NCBI RefSeq assembly: GCF_015356755.1
Contig: NZ_JADFCO010000065.1
Coordinates: forward strand, 372,001-436,000
Direction: 5' to 3'
Length of the DNA: 64,000 nt
Source of the DNA: Nonlabens antarcticus
GTDB taxonomy: Bacteria > Bacteroidota > Bacteroidia > Flavobacteriales > Flavobacteriaceae
Of the stretch, positions 52,482 through 61,103 are shown piece after piece (position 1 is the first letter of the stretch; each line of letters starts with the position of its first letter). The position numbers and the translations under genes were made by a program. Below the pieces are notes generated by a model, which was given only the letters and a program-made list of their open reading frames with translations, was not told where the DNA came from and made no database searches.

Positions 52482-52489
52482 TATATTTG
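52482..52489 (+). promoter_or_regulatory. -7 box upstream of porP-like gene
   Basis: TATATTTG, about 76 bases before the ATG at 52566. Confidence 0.3.
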
Positions 52490-52565
52490 AGGCTTTCATT
52501 GCGGTGCAGAAATCTTTAGACTAGATGGTTTTAAAAGAAGCGCAATAGCGATAGATTATATCTTA

Positions 52566-53567
52566 ATGAGACATTTTTTACTCTTTCTAATTCTATTATC
52601 CGTTTCACAATATACCGCGGCACAAGAAGGAATTCCAGTGTATCAGGATTATTTAATGGACAATTTATACTTGTTACATCCATCCATGGCAGGCGCTGCA
52701 AATTGTGGTAAAATTAGAGCGACGGGACGCCAGCAATGGTTTGACCAGCAAGACGCCCCTAATCTACAGACGTTAAGTTTCAATACTGGAGTAGGTCAAA
52801 ATAGTGGGATAGGTGCTATAGTGTTTAATGACAAAAATGGTTACCATTCTCAAACGGGAGCCTATTTATCTTATGCCTATCACTTACAGGTAGGCGGTGG
52901 TTATGATGATTTGAACAGGGTTTCCTTTGGGATGAATGTAGGTATGGTACAGAGTCGTCTGGATGAGACCAGCTTTGATCGTACTAATTTTGATCCTATC
53001 ATCACGGGTGTTTTAGTCAGTGATTCCTATTTCAATATTGATATAGGAGCGTCTTATTTATACAAAGATTTTTTCCTGCATGCGACTGTCAAGAATGCTA
53101 TTTTTCAAAATAGAGAAATTTATTCTGAGGGCTTTGAAAGTACAGATCAATTGCGCCTTATTGCTAATATAGGCTACCTTATCGCGCCTAATGATTCTGA
53201 CTGGCAATTTGAGCCATCGATTTTGTACCAGCGAACAAATAGGACAAAAGAACAGTTCATGGATTTGAATGCTAAAGCTTTCTATGACCTAAATGAAAAC
53301 ACGGTGCTTTATATGGGAGCCTCTTACAGACAAAGTTTTGAAGGAGCAGAATTCCAAAACGGTGTCGATATTCAAGAACAAAACTTGACGTTGCTTTCAC
53401 CTTTTCTAGGAGCAAAGATCAATAATTTCACTGTGGGTTATACGTATAGCCAGCAATTTGGAGACGTCCAATTTGCCAGCGGTGGTTTCCACCAGATCAC
53501 ATTAGGATTTGACTTTTCATGTACTAAAGACCGGTGGAGCTGCAATTGTCCTGCGGTAAATCTCTAA
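52566..53567 (+). CDS. PorP/SprF family type IX secretion membrane protein
   Basis: This 333-residue outer-membrane protein has a signal peptide (to about AAQ, residue 19). It shows the PorP/SprF signature: PVYQDYLMDNLYLLHPSMAGA at the start, RQQWFDQQDAPNLQTLS, then barrel strands, and a C-terminus with ITLGFDFSC. The family assists gliding motility adhesin export and type IX secretion in Bacteroidota, often paired with a large secreted protein; no such partner is adjacent here. The TrmH-type gene begins 10 bases later. Confidence 0.9.
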   Translation: MRHFLLFLILLSVSQYTAAQEGIPVYQDYLMDNLYLLHPSMAGAANCGKIRATGRQQWFDQQDAPNLQTLSFNTGVGQNSGIGAIVFNDKNGYHSQTGAYLSYAYHLQVGGGYDDLNRVSFGMNVGMVQSRLDETSFDRTNFDPIITGVLVSDSYFNIDIGASYLYKDFFLHATVKNAIFQNREIYSEGFESTDQLRLIANIGYLIAPNDSDWQFEPSILYQRTNRTKEQFMDLNAKAFYDLNENTVLYMGASYRQSFEGAEFQNGVDIQEQNLTLLSPFLGAKINNFTVGYTYSQQFGDVQFASGGFHQITLGFDFSCTKDRWSCNCPAVNL

Positions 53568-53577
53568 CATTTTCCTA

Positions 53578-54123
53578 TTGTCAGAAACAAGAAAACTTCT
53601 TAACGACGAGCTGGAGCGGCTTTCAACAGATCGCTTTCGCGAAAGCGAAAAAACACCTTTAGTAATCGTGCTTGACAACGTGCGCAGTCTTAATAATGTA
53701 GGCAGCATTTTTCGTAGTGCAGATGCATACAGAGTAGAAAAAATCTACCTGTGTGGGATCACAGCACAACCACCACATCGAGAAATCCGAAAAACAGCCT
53801 TGGGAGCGACGGAATCTATATCTTGGGAATATGTTGAAAATACTATCGAGGTAATTCAAAAATTAAACTCCAGTGGTTATCAAACTTGTGCGATAGAACA
53901 AGCAGAGCGTTCTGAAAATCTATTTCACTTTTCACCAAAACTAAACTCCAAAGTCGCTATAGTTCTAGGGAATGAAGTGAACGGCGTATTGCAAGAAGTT
54001 GTTGATGCTTGCGACACGGTCATAGAACTGGATCAATATGGAACAAAACACAGTTTAAACATCGCGGTTTGTGCTGGTATCGTAATCTATGATATTTTCA
54101 ATAAAATCAGCCCGCTGCGATAG
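53578..54123 (+). CDS. TrmH/SpoU family RNA 2'-O-methyltransferase
   Basis: This 181-residue protein has the SpoU fold motifs: LVIVLDNVRSLNNVGSIFRSADAYRVEKIYLCG split near residues 29-58, then KVAIVLGNEVNGV and the knot end ELDQYGTKHSLNIAVCAGIVIYD. It uses S-adenosylmethionine to methylate ribose in tRNA or rRNA; target unknown. The start is TTG at 53578; no ATG precedes the conserved region. A palindrome copy near the N-terminus is read as RFRES. The 3' end overlaps the convergent folK fusion gene by 17 bases. Confidence 0.9.
   Translation: MSETRKLLNDELERLSTDRFRESEKTPLVIVLDNVRSLNNVGSIFRSADAYRVEKIYLCGITAQPPHREIRKTALGATESISWEYVENTIEVIQKLNSSGYQTCAIEQAERSENLFHFSPKLNSKVAIVLGNEVNGVLQEVVDACDTVIELDQYGTKHSLNIAVCAGIVIYDIFNKISPLR
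53631..53648. repeat. Dispersed palindrome, copy 14, in TrmH-type CDS
   Basis: Core CGCTTTCGCGAAAGCG at 53632-53647, exact, with symmetric T and A, read as RFRES. Confidence 0.9.
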
Positions 54124-55326
54124 CTTCTGAAATTTGTCTAAGTACTTCTAGGTAATCTTCTTGATTGTTGACAAAATCGAGATTTGTAACATCGATTACT
54201 TTAATTTTTAAATCTTTTTGAGACCTGATAAAATTTGCATAGCCTTGTTGTATTTGTGCGAGATAACTTGCTTCAATATTTTGTTCATAATCACGACCGC
54301 GTTTTTTGATATTTTCCAGCAAACGTTCTTCGGTTTGATAGAGGTAAACGTATAAATCTGGTTTTACCAATTCCTTATACATCATGTTAAACAAACGCTG
54401 GTAAAGCGCATATTCTTGCTCTTCTAATGTTATGTTGCTAAATATCAGTGATTTGATCACATAATAATCTGCAACTGTAAAGTTTGTAAATAGGTCATGC
54501 TGTGCAACATCATCACTCAATTGCTGGTACCGATCTGCAAGAAAAGACATTTCTAACGGGAAACTATAACGCTCCTTATCCTCATAAAACAAGGGTAAAA
54601 ACGGATTGTCAGCAAAACGTTCCAATACGCATTTTCCATTGTAGTCTTCACTGATCCTCATGGCGAGACTGGTTTTCCCAGACCCTATGTTTCCTTCAAT
54701 GGCAATAAAATTAAGCTTGTCGACGGGAAATTTATTCATTTGGGTTTTTATATTCTGACCTTGGTACGAGGCGATATCATTGCCGGTATATTTTAGAAAT
54801 CGCTTGCTTTTTAACAGCGATATTCCAGTGCGTTCTACTACTTCAGAAAGCTCAATATTGAACCATAGTGACGCTATTGATTTCTTAAAAACTGGATGCA
54901 ATACATCACTGGCAATAGCATTTAAAGGCTTCATGACAAAATCTCGATCCACCATGCGTGGATGCGGTATTTGCAGTTCTAATTCATCCATTACAATATC
55001 GTCAAACAAGAGAATGTCAAGATCAATGACTCTGTTTTCATAAGTGGTCCCAGCTTTAGGCTGGCGGCCCATAATCCGTTCAATTTGCTGTAAAATAGCG
55101 AGAGTTTCTAGTGGCTCTTTTATAGAATGCACCAGCATGCAACTGTTCAAAAAATCATTCCCAGAAAACCCCACTGCTGGTACTTCATACACTGGCGCAA
55201 CATTAATTACCGGACCCAGTTGCTGCTCTATATGATCTACAGCAGCGCATAGGTTTTCAAACCTGTCGCCCAGGTTACTTCCTAATGCAATGAATATCTG
55301 ATGGTTGTGTTGTGTTGCGATGCCAT
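54107..55326 (-). CDS. folK: FolK-deoxynucleoside kinase fusion with out-of-frame start
   Basis: The N-terminal part is HPPK (FolK), making the diphosphate of the pterin for folate synthesis: IFIALGSNLGDRFEN, then NRVIDLDILLFDD and PHPRMVDRDFVMKPL. The C-terminal part (about 200 residues) is a deoxynucleoside kinase: P-loop EGNIGSGKTS, then LERFADNPF and RGRDYEQNI. The HPPK frame is open back to about 55339 but has no ATG, GTG or TTG before the conserved region. The natural ATG (55326-55324) is out of frame by exactly one unit of a CAACA repeat at 55304-55317. Deleting one unit gives MASQHNHQIFIALGSN. A near -7 box (TTAATTTG) lies 13 bases before that ATG. Confidence 0.8.
55304..55317 (-). 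repeat. CAACA tandem repeat at the 5' end of folK
   Basis: Minus strand reads CAACA-CAACA-CAAC, 2.8 units of five bases, ten bases after the ATG. One unit too many puts the ATG out of frame with folK. Confidence 0.9.
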
Positions 55327-55588
55327 TTACTTTTGCAGCAAATTAAGGAATTATGACCAACTCCTTTGGTACTTTTGTGGCAATATGAAACGGTTCACAG
55401 GCAATGGTTTACGATTTGAACAGTCTTTTTAATTGATAGTTATCGCTATTTGCAGCATGATTGTTGTTTTAAGTAGATTAAGAAATGTGTGAGATGTTTT
55501 TTTACCACAGTATATCCGCATTTAAAAACCCGTTCCTACCAGAATGGCACATGAAATAAAATTAGACTAAAAGTTTCAAAATATACAA

Positions 55589-58270
55589 ATGAAGAAGTTT
55601 TTTAAAGTATTGGGAATCGTGGTTTTGTTACTGGTCGTGGTAGTTATTGCCGCGCCGTTCGTTTTTCAAGATCAAATCGCACAGGTCGTAAAGGACAAAC
55701 TGAACGAGTCACTGGATGCTCAGGTTGAATTTGGAGACGTAGATTTGAGCTTCATTAGGGCGTTTCCTGATGCGCGTTTGAAAATCAAGAAATTGTCCAT
55801 TGTCAACAAGGCGCCATTTGCCGGCGACACCTTATTTTATGCAAATGAAACCTATCTGGACATGCCACTTTTCGACGTTTTCAATAATGCGAGTGAGCCC
55901 ATCCGCATTAATGAATTGATTGTTGATGGTGCCGTGGCGAGACTTAAAGTGGATGAAAATAATGCGTCCAACTGGGATATCGCTTCCGCGAAAGCGGAAA
56001 AAAATCAACCTCAAGACACGTCATCAGGATTCAATCTCGATCTAAAATACTACGAGATCAAGAATTCAGAGCTTTCCTATGAAGATGCAATTTCAAAAAA
56101 CCGTCTCGTTCTATCCGGTTTACAACATAGTGGTAACGGTGATTTTTCCCTAAAATCCAGTACGCTGGACACAAAAACCACTGCCAGAGTGATCTACAGC
56201 CTTGACGGTGTTGAATATTTGTCGGGCCAAAGTGTAAATCTGGATGCAGATATCCTAATGGATCTTGAAAACCAGAAATACACGCTTGAGGATAATAAAG
56301 CCTTGATTAATGACCTGGAGCTAGAACTTGCTGGATACATTGATTTGGAAGAAGATTACACGATGGTAGATCTGACATTTAAAGCACCATCATCGGACTT
56401 TAAAAACTTTTTTGCGATCATTCCAGAAACATATCGATCTAACTTAGAAGGCATCACTACGACCGGAGACTTTGTGGTAAATGGGATTATTAAAGGTCAG
56501 GTTACAGATGAATTGATACCAACGCTGGACATCACTGCGAAATCAAACAATGCTTCCTTTCAATATCCAGACCTGCCACAAAAAGTGACTAACATTTTCA
56601 TTGATGCACAGTTGCTTAATACTACTGGAAAAGTGGAAGATACTTATCTGAATATTGCAAACACCGCCTTCAACATAGGGAAAGATCGTTTAGAAGGTCG
56701 AGCGATGATTACAGATTTAACCAGCAATATGAAGGTGGATCTGAATGCTAACGGAAATCTAGACCTAGGAAATCTTTCCCAATCTTTTCCGCTTCCAGAA
56801 GATATGGATCTTGATGGACGACTAGCATTAGATATTGCAGCGCAATTTGACATGGAAAGTATCGAGAAAGAACGTTATGAGCGTGTCAATACAAAAGGAA
56901 CCGCAACATTAACTGACTTTAAATACATAGGATCTGCGTTTAAGAGTCCGTTTTTGATCAGACGAACCGATATTGATCTTAATACTTCCACGATTAAGTT
57001 AAATAGTTTTGATGCTATCACGGGAAATACGGACATCAAGGCGAGCGGTACGATCAATAACCTAATAGGCTTTTTGTTGCAGGATCAAGGCTTGAAAGGG
57101 AACTTTAAAGTTAATTCCAACAGTTTTGACGTGGGTGATTTTATGGAGGAATCCACAGAAGTGGCTTCGGCAAATCAGACGACCACTTCCAAAACTGAAG
57201 AAGCTGTGAAGATCCCAGCGTTTTTAGATGCTAATCTGGACTTCAATTTAAAAGAAGTAAGATACGACGGATTAATCCTTAAAAATGTTCAGGGAATAGC
57301 AGCAATTAGAGATGAAACACTCACGATGAGCGATGTGCGCAGTGATATATTTGGCGGAGCAATCGGCCTTGCGGGAATGGTAACGACAAAAGGCTCAAGT
57401 CCTAAATTCAATATGAATTTAAACATGGACAATCTAGACATTTCTCAAGCCTTTGCAGGATTTGAAATGTTCCAACAATACGTCCCTTTATTGAAGGCGT
57501 TGCAGGGAAGGATAAATACCGATATTGAAATTAAGGGAGATCTTGCGAGCGACCTTTCTCCTATATTGACCAGCATAAATGGTGGCGCTCTGGCAGAGTT
57601 ATTGACTCGAGATATTCAAACGGGTGCAGCACCATTGTTGGATAAGCTTGATCAACAGTTATCTTTTATCAGTTTAAAAGATATTGATTTAAGTGATTTG
57701 AAAACCAAGTTAAAATTTCAGGACGGTGCCGTTCAGGTAAGTCCGTTTGATTTTAAGATCAAGGATATTGTTGTCACCGCCAGTGGTAAACACAGTCTTA
57801 CTAACGAGATGGACTACACAATGGATCTCAAACTGCCCGCAAAATATCTAGGAAAGGATGGAGCTTCACTCTTGTCAAAATTACAGGCTACCGATATTGA
57901 TAAAATGACCGTACCCTTACCCATTCGTTTTACTGGATCGTTTTCAAAACCTAATGTTCAAGTAAATTTAGAGTCTGCAGTTACAAATCTTACCAGCCAG
58001 ATTATAGAAATTCAAAAACAACGCTTAAAGGAAAAAGGAGAAGACGCTTTAGGCAATGCTATTGAAGACCTAACTTCAGGTAAAAACCCTCTTGGAGGAA
58101 TCAAAGATATTTTAAGCGGAAAAAAACCAGCTGTCAAAGATTCCACGGCCATAAAAAATATAACAGATACCATTAAAAAACCAGCAACTAAAGATCCCGT
58201 TAAAGAAACTGCAAGAAATTTGTTGCAGGGATTGCTGAAGAAAAAGAAGGATACGACTGGAAATAATTAA
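55589..58270 (+). CDS. AsmA-like C-terminal region protein
   Basis: This 893-residue protein has one N-terminal transmembrane helix (about 5-27, GIVVLLLVVVVIAAPFVFQ) and a very long periplasmic beta-rich domain of the AsmA/TamB-related group: NESLDAQVEFGDVDLSFIRAFPDARLKIKKLSIVNKAPF, split by loops, then DLRSDIFGGAIGLAGMV-like VRSDIFGGAIGLAGMV and a C-terminus with AMQVNLESAVTNL-like segments and a Lys-rich tail. Such proteins are thought to help move lipids to the outer membrane. A one-mismatch palindrome copy lies at residue 132 (ASAKA). Confidence 0.88.
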   Translation: MKKFFKVLGIVVLLLVVVVIAAPFVFQDQIAQVVKDKLNESLDAQVEFGDVDLSFIRAFPDARLKIKKLSIVNKAPFAGDTLFYANETYLDMPLFDVFNNASEPIRINELIVDGAVARLKVDENNASNWDIASAKAEKNQPQDTSSGFNLDLKYYEIKNSELSYEDAISKNRLVLSGLQHSGNGDFSLKSSTLDTKTTARVIYSLDGVEYLSGQSVNLDADILMDLENQKYTLEDNKALINDLELELAGYIDLEEDYTMVDLTFKAPSSDFKNFFAIIPETYRSNLEGITTTGDFVVNGIIKGQVTDELIPTLDITAKSNNASFQYPDLPQKVTNIFIDAQLLNTTGKVEDTYLNIANTAFNIGKDRLEGRAMITDLTSNMKVDLNANGNLDLGNLSQSFPLPEDMDLDGRLALDIAAQFDMESIEKERYERVNTKGTATLTDFKYIGSAFKSPFLIRRTDIDLNTSTIKLNSFDAITGNTDIKASGTINNLIGFLLQDQGLKGNFKVNSNSFDVGDFMEESTEVASANQTTTSKTEEAVKIPAFLDANLDFNLKEVRYDGLILKNVQGIAAIRDETLTMSDVRSDIFGGAIGLAGMVTTKGSSPKFNMNLNMDNLDISQAFAGFEMFQQYVPLLKALQGRINTDIEIKGDLASDLSPILTSINGGALAELLTRDIQTGAAPLLDKLDQQLSFISLKDIDLSDLKTKLKFQDGAVQVSPFDFKIKDIVVTASGKHSLTNEMDYTMDLKLPAKYLGKDGASLLSKLQATDIDKMTVPLPIRFTGSFSKPNVQVNLESAVTNLTSQIIEIQKQRLKEKGEDALGNAIEDLTSGKNPLGGIKDILSGKKPAVKDSTAIKNITDTIKKPATKDPVKETARNLLQGLLKKKKDTTGNN
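55981..55996. repeat. Dispersed palindrome, copy 15 (15/16), in AsmA-like CDS
   Basis: CGCTTCCGCGAAAGCG, one mismatch, read as ASAKA, so the frame is the same as AFAKA copies. Confidence 0.8.
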
Positions 58271-58383
58271 TTGACAGATCTTGCTGGTTTATCGCAAGGT
58301 CCCAAAAAGATAGTTCGTAACAATTTTTACTGAAATACAGTAATCAATAGAAGGACGGTCATTTCAAGCTTATTGTAGAGTCA

Positions 58384-59178
58384 TCAGTCCACATTCAAGT
58401 CTACTACAAAGCCCTCATGACTGCGTATATTCATGACTTTACCTCCTTCAAAAATGAAATATTGACCTTTGATACCCATGAGTTTTCCGCTGTGTTCCGG
58501 AGTTTTGGTCAGGTTTACTGAAGTGACTTTTTTAGGATATTCCAGCACGGGAAAGTGAATGTGTGTTTCTGTCGTTGCGGGTAATATAAATTCTCGAGCT
58601 TCCTGTGGGATGAGGTCGATTAAGCTTTCGCGAAAGCGTAACAAGTCCACATCCTCAATACTATTAGTTAACATTTTTCTCCAGTTCGTCTTGTCTGCAA
58701 CCTTTTCTTTCAAAGCGACCTCTGTAATTCCAGCCAGGTAGCGGTTGGGCGCTTCTACAATTGCCAGTGCTTCATGGGCGCCTTGATCGATCCAGCGCGT
58801 GGGGACTTGCGTTTTGCGTGTCACGCCTACTTTTATGTTGCTGGAGTTGGCGAGGTACACCATGTGTGGTTTAAGCTGCACTCGTTTTTCATATTCTAGA
58901 TCGCGGTCTTCTTCATCAAGATGTGCCCTGCTCAATTCTGGCTTTATAATCCACTCACCGGCTTGCGGGCTGCTGGAAAAGCAGTCGTAACAATAACCTT
59001 GTCGCCATATTTTTTTATCCAGGCCGCAATTGAGACATTCATTCGCAACGTGTTTTATGCTTATATGTTGACCCAGAAGCTGGTTGACATGCAGGAATTC
59101 GTCCTTGAATACCAAGTAATACTGGACAGTATCCTTTAATTCTGTTTGCATCTTGCGTATCGTGCCGCTTAGTACCAT
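58384..59178 (-). CDS. DUF2797 domain-containing protein
   Basis: About 264 residues from the ATG at 59178; the frame is open 147 bases further upstream but DUF2797 proteins begin at the GTIRKM segment and a -7 box (59219-59226) lies in between. Zinc-like cysteines are in NECLNCGLDKK and GYCYDCFSS. Conserved blocks HMVYLANSSNIKVGVTRKTQVPTRWIDQGA and LAIVEAPNRYLAG suggest a nuclease-like GIY-YIG-related core. Function is unknown. A palindrome copy near residue 184 is read as RFRES. Divergent from the GH3 gene. Confidence 0.85.
   Translation of the reverse strand: MVLSGTIRKMQTELKDTVQYYLVFKDEFLHVNQLLGQHISIKHVANECLNCGLDKKIWRQGYCYDCFSSSPQAGEWIIKPELSRAHLDEEDRDLEYEKRVQLKPHMVYLANSSNIKVGVTRKTQVPTRWIDQGAHEALAIVEAPNRYLAGITEVALKEKVADKTNWRKMLTNSIEDVDLLRFRESLIDLIPQEAREFILPATTETHIHFPVLEYPKKVTSVNLTKTPEHSGKLMGIKGQYFIFEGGKVMNIRSHEGFVVDLNVD
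58623..58638. repeat. Dispersed palindrome, copy 16 (15/16), in DUF2797 CDS
   Basis: AGCTTTCGCGAAAGCG, one mismatch, read on the minus strand as RFRES. Confidence 0.85.
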
Positions 59179-59218
59179 TCTAAAGATATTTTTTTGGGAA
59201 AATGTAGGTATATTGCCC

Positions 59219-59226
59219 CAAAAATA
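59219..59226 (-). promoter_or_regulatory. -7 box for DUF2797 gene
   Basis: Minus-strand TATTTTTG, 40 bases before the ATG at 59178, in the divergent region with GH3. Confidence 0.35.
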
Positions 59227-59244
59227 CCTTAAACCAACTAGAGC

Positions 59245-60765
59245 GTGGCAATTCCCCTTATCAATTCTGTAGTGTCGTGGTTTCTCAAGAAACGCATTCA
59301 CGATATGGAGTTGTTTATGAAGCATCCGCAGGAGTTACAAAACAACTTATTACTTGATCTGGTTGATCAGGCAAAAAATACGGAGGTAGGCAGGAAATAT
59401 GGTTTTAAAGCTATTTGTAGTTATGCTAGATTCAAGGATCAAGTTCCCATTTCTGAATACGAAGACGTAAAACAGGATATTGAGCGATCGCGCAATGGCG
59501 AGGGAAATATTTTCTGGCCTGAAGAAATCAAATATTTTGCGATGTCTAGTGGTACTACCAGTGCTAGAAGTAAATTCATTCCTGTAAGTCAACAGTCCCT
59601 TCAAGATTGTCACTATGCCGCTGCAAAGGATTTGTTGTGCATGTATTTAAACAACAATCCAGATTCTCGCTTATTTACAGGTAAAGGTCTGAGGTTGGGA
59701 GGCAGTAAAAAACTAAATAAGACTTCTGGAACATCTGCGGGAGATTTGAGTTCCATATTAATTGATAACATGCCATTCTGGGCAGACTATAGTTCCACTC
59801 CAGGAAATGACGTGGCCTTAATGGCAGACTGGGAGAAGAAAATGCCAGCTATCGTAAGGGAGACAATTGATGAAAAGGTCACTAGCCTTGCTGGTGTTCC
59901 TTCCTGGATGATGGTTTTACTCAATAATGTTCTGGAAACTACAGGGAAAAGTAATATTCTCGAGGTGTGGCCAGATATGGAAGTGTTTTTTCACGGCGGC
60001 GTCAGTTTTGATCCTTATCAAGAACCTTTCAAGAGATTGTTGCCAAAATCTGATATTAAATACTACGAGACTTATAATGCAAGCGAAGGTTTTTTTGCTA
60101 TACAAGACACAAATGACAGTAAAGACCTACTGCTAATGCTAGATTACGGGATTTTTTATGAATTCATTCCAATGTCAACCTATGGAGGCACTGATCAAAA
60201 AATTATTCCATTAGAACAAGTTGAAATTGGGGAGAATTATGCAATTATTATTACTACAAACGCTGGCTTATGGCGCTATAAAATAGGAGATACGGTGCGC
60301 TTCACAAATACCTCACCGTACCGCATCAAAGTTACGGGTAGGACAAAACACCATATAAATGTCTTTGGTGAAGAATTAATTATTGAAAATGCCGAAGCTG
60401 CCTTAAAAGCAACTATTCAAAAAGTTCCCTGCATAATTAAGGATTATACGGTGGCTCCCATTTTCATGGAAGGCAAGGAGAAAGGAGCTCATGAGTGGAT
60501 CATTGAATTTGAACAACCACCTGAACACGCAGATGAGTTCAAGACATTACTTGACTTACATCTACAAGCGGTTAATAGTGATTATGCAGCAAAGAGAGAG
60601 AACGACCTGACTTTAAGGCAACCATTAATACATTTTGCTAATGGTCGTGTTTTTTATCACTGGTTGAAGTCAAAAGATAAATTGGGTGGCCAACATAAAA
60701 TCCCGCGATTGTCTAATAATCGAGAATATCTAGAAGAACTTCTGGAAATTCATAGAACTATATAG
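59245..60765 (+). CDS. GH3 family protein (acyl-adenylating fold)
   Basis: This 506-residue protein is a bacterial member of the GH3 auxin-responsive promoter family, related to plant enzymes that conjugate amino acids to acyl groups through adenylation. Landmarks: FAMSSGTTSARSKFIPVS (ATP-binding motif, about 99-116), YYETYNASEGFFAIQD (about 272-287), GLWRYKIGDTVRF and VTGRTKHHINVFGEELIIENAE. The GTG start at 59245 fits the divergent layout. Bacterial GH3 substrates are unknown. No partner gene reveals the pathway. Confidence 0.88.
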   Translation: MAIPLINSVVSWFLKKRIHDMELFMKHPQELQNNLLLDLVDQAKNTEVGRKYGFKAICSYARFKDQVPISEYEDVKQDIERSRNGEGNIFWPEEIKYFAMSSGTTSARSKFIPVSQQSLQDCHYAAAKDLLCMYLNNNPDSRLFTGKGLRLGGSKKLNKTSGTSAGDLSSILIDNMPFWADYSSTPGNDVALMADWEKKMPAIVRETIDEKVTSLAGVPSWMMVLLNNVLETTGKSNILEVWPDMEVFFHGGVSFDPYQEPFKRLLPKSDIKYYETYNASEGFFAIQDTNDSKDLLLMLDYGIFYEFIPMSTYGGTDQKIIPLEQVEIGENYAIIITTNAGLWRYKIGDTVRFTNTSPYRIKVTGRTKHHINVFGEELIIENAEAALKATIQKVPCIIKDYTVAPIFMEGKEKGAHEWIIEFEQPPEHADEFKTLLDLHLQAVNSDYAAKRENDLTLRQPLIHFANGRVFYHWLKSKDKLGGQHKIPRLSNNREYLEELLEIHRTI

Positions 60766-60837
60766 TGTAAATAAGATTCAATTTAAATACATCTACAGAT
60801 TTAACTGACAATATTTTCCTATTCCCTAAGGGGAGCG

Positions 60838-60845
60838 TACTTTTG
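60838..60845 (+). promoter_or_regulatory. -7 box for feoA-feoB
   Basis: TACTTTTG fits TAnnTTTG, 27 bases before the feoA start. Confidence 0.4.
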
Positions 60846-60872
60846 CCTATTCAAATTAATTCTAAATAAGAA

Positions 60873-61103
60873 TTGGAGAAGACCATCGCACATCTCAAAC
60901 GTGGAGAAATAGCAATTATCAAAAGCTTCAGTGAAACTGATGTGCCGTTAAAGTTGCTGGAAATGGGTTGCTTGCCTGGAAATCTTGTGACTATGATGCA
61001 AAGTGCTCCTTTCCAAGATCCAATATATTTAAACATTAATGGGACGCATCTCGCTATACGTAGAGAAACGGCTCGTAAAATAAACGTGGATCCATATGTC
61101 TAG
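60873..61103 (+). CDS. feoA: FeoA, ferrous iron transport accessory
   Basis: This 76-residue SH3-like protein belongs to the FeoA family, which binds FeoB and supports Fe(II) uptake. It shows LKRGEIAIIKSFSETDVPLKLLEMGCLPGNLVTMMQ split near residues 8-43, then PIYLNINGTHLAIRRETARKI, the standard FeoA pattern. It starts at TTG (60873); no ATG is available in frame before the conserved region. Its end overlaps feoB by eight bases, so both are translated together. Confidence 0.93.
   Translation: MEKTIAHLKRGEIAIIKSFSETDVPLKLLEMGCLPGNLVTMMQSAPFQDPIYLNINGTHLAIRRETARKINVDPYV

Noticed and set aside
55190-55192. GTG as the start of the folK fusion
   Set aside because: It would remove the conserved IFIALGSNLGD and first helix of HPPK, which are clearly encoded in the same frame upstream.
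42-58638. Palindrome copies as a CRISPR array or insertion-sequence ends
   Set aside because: Copies are kilobases apart with no regular spacing, no spacers, no transposase and no target-site duplications.
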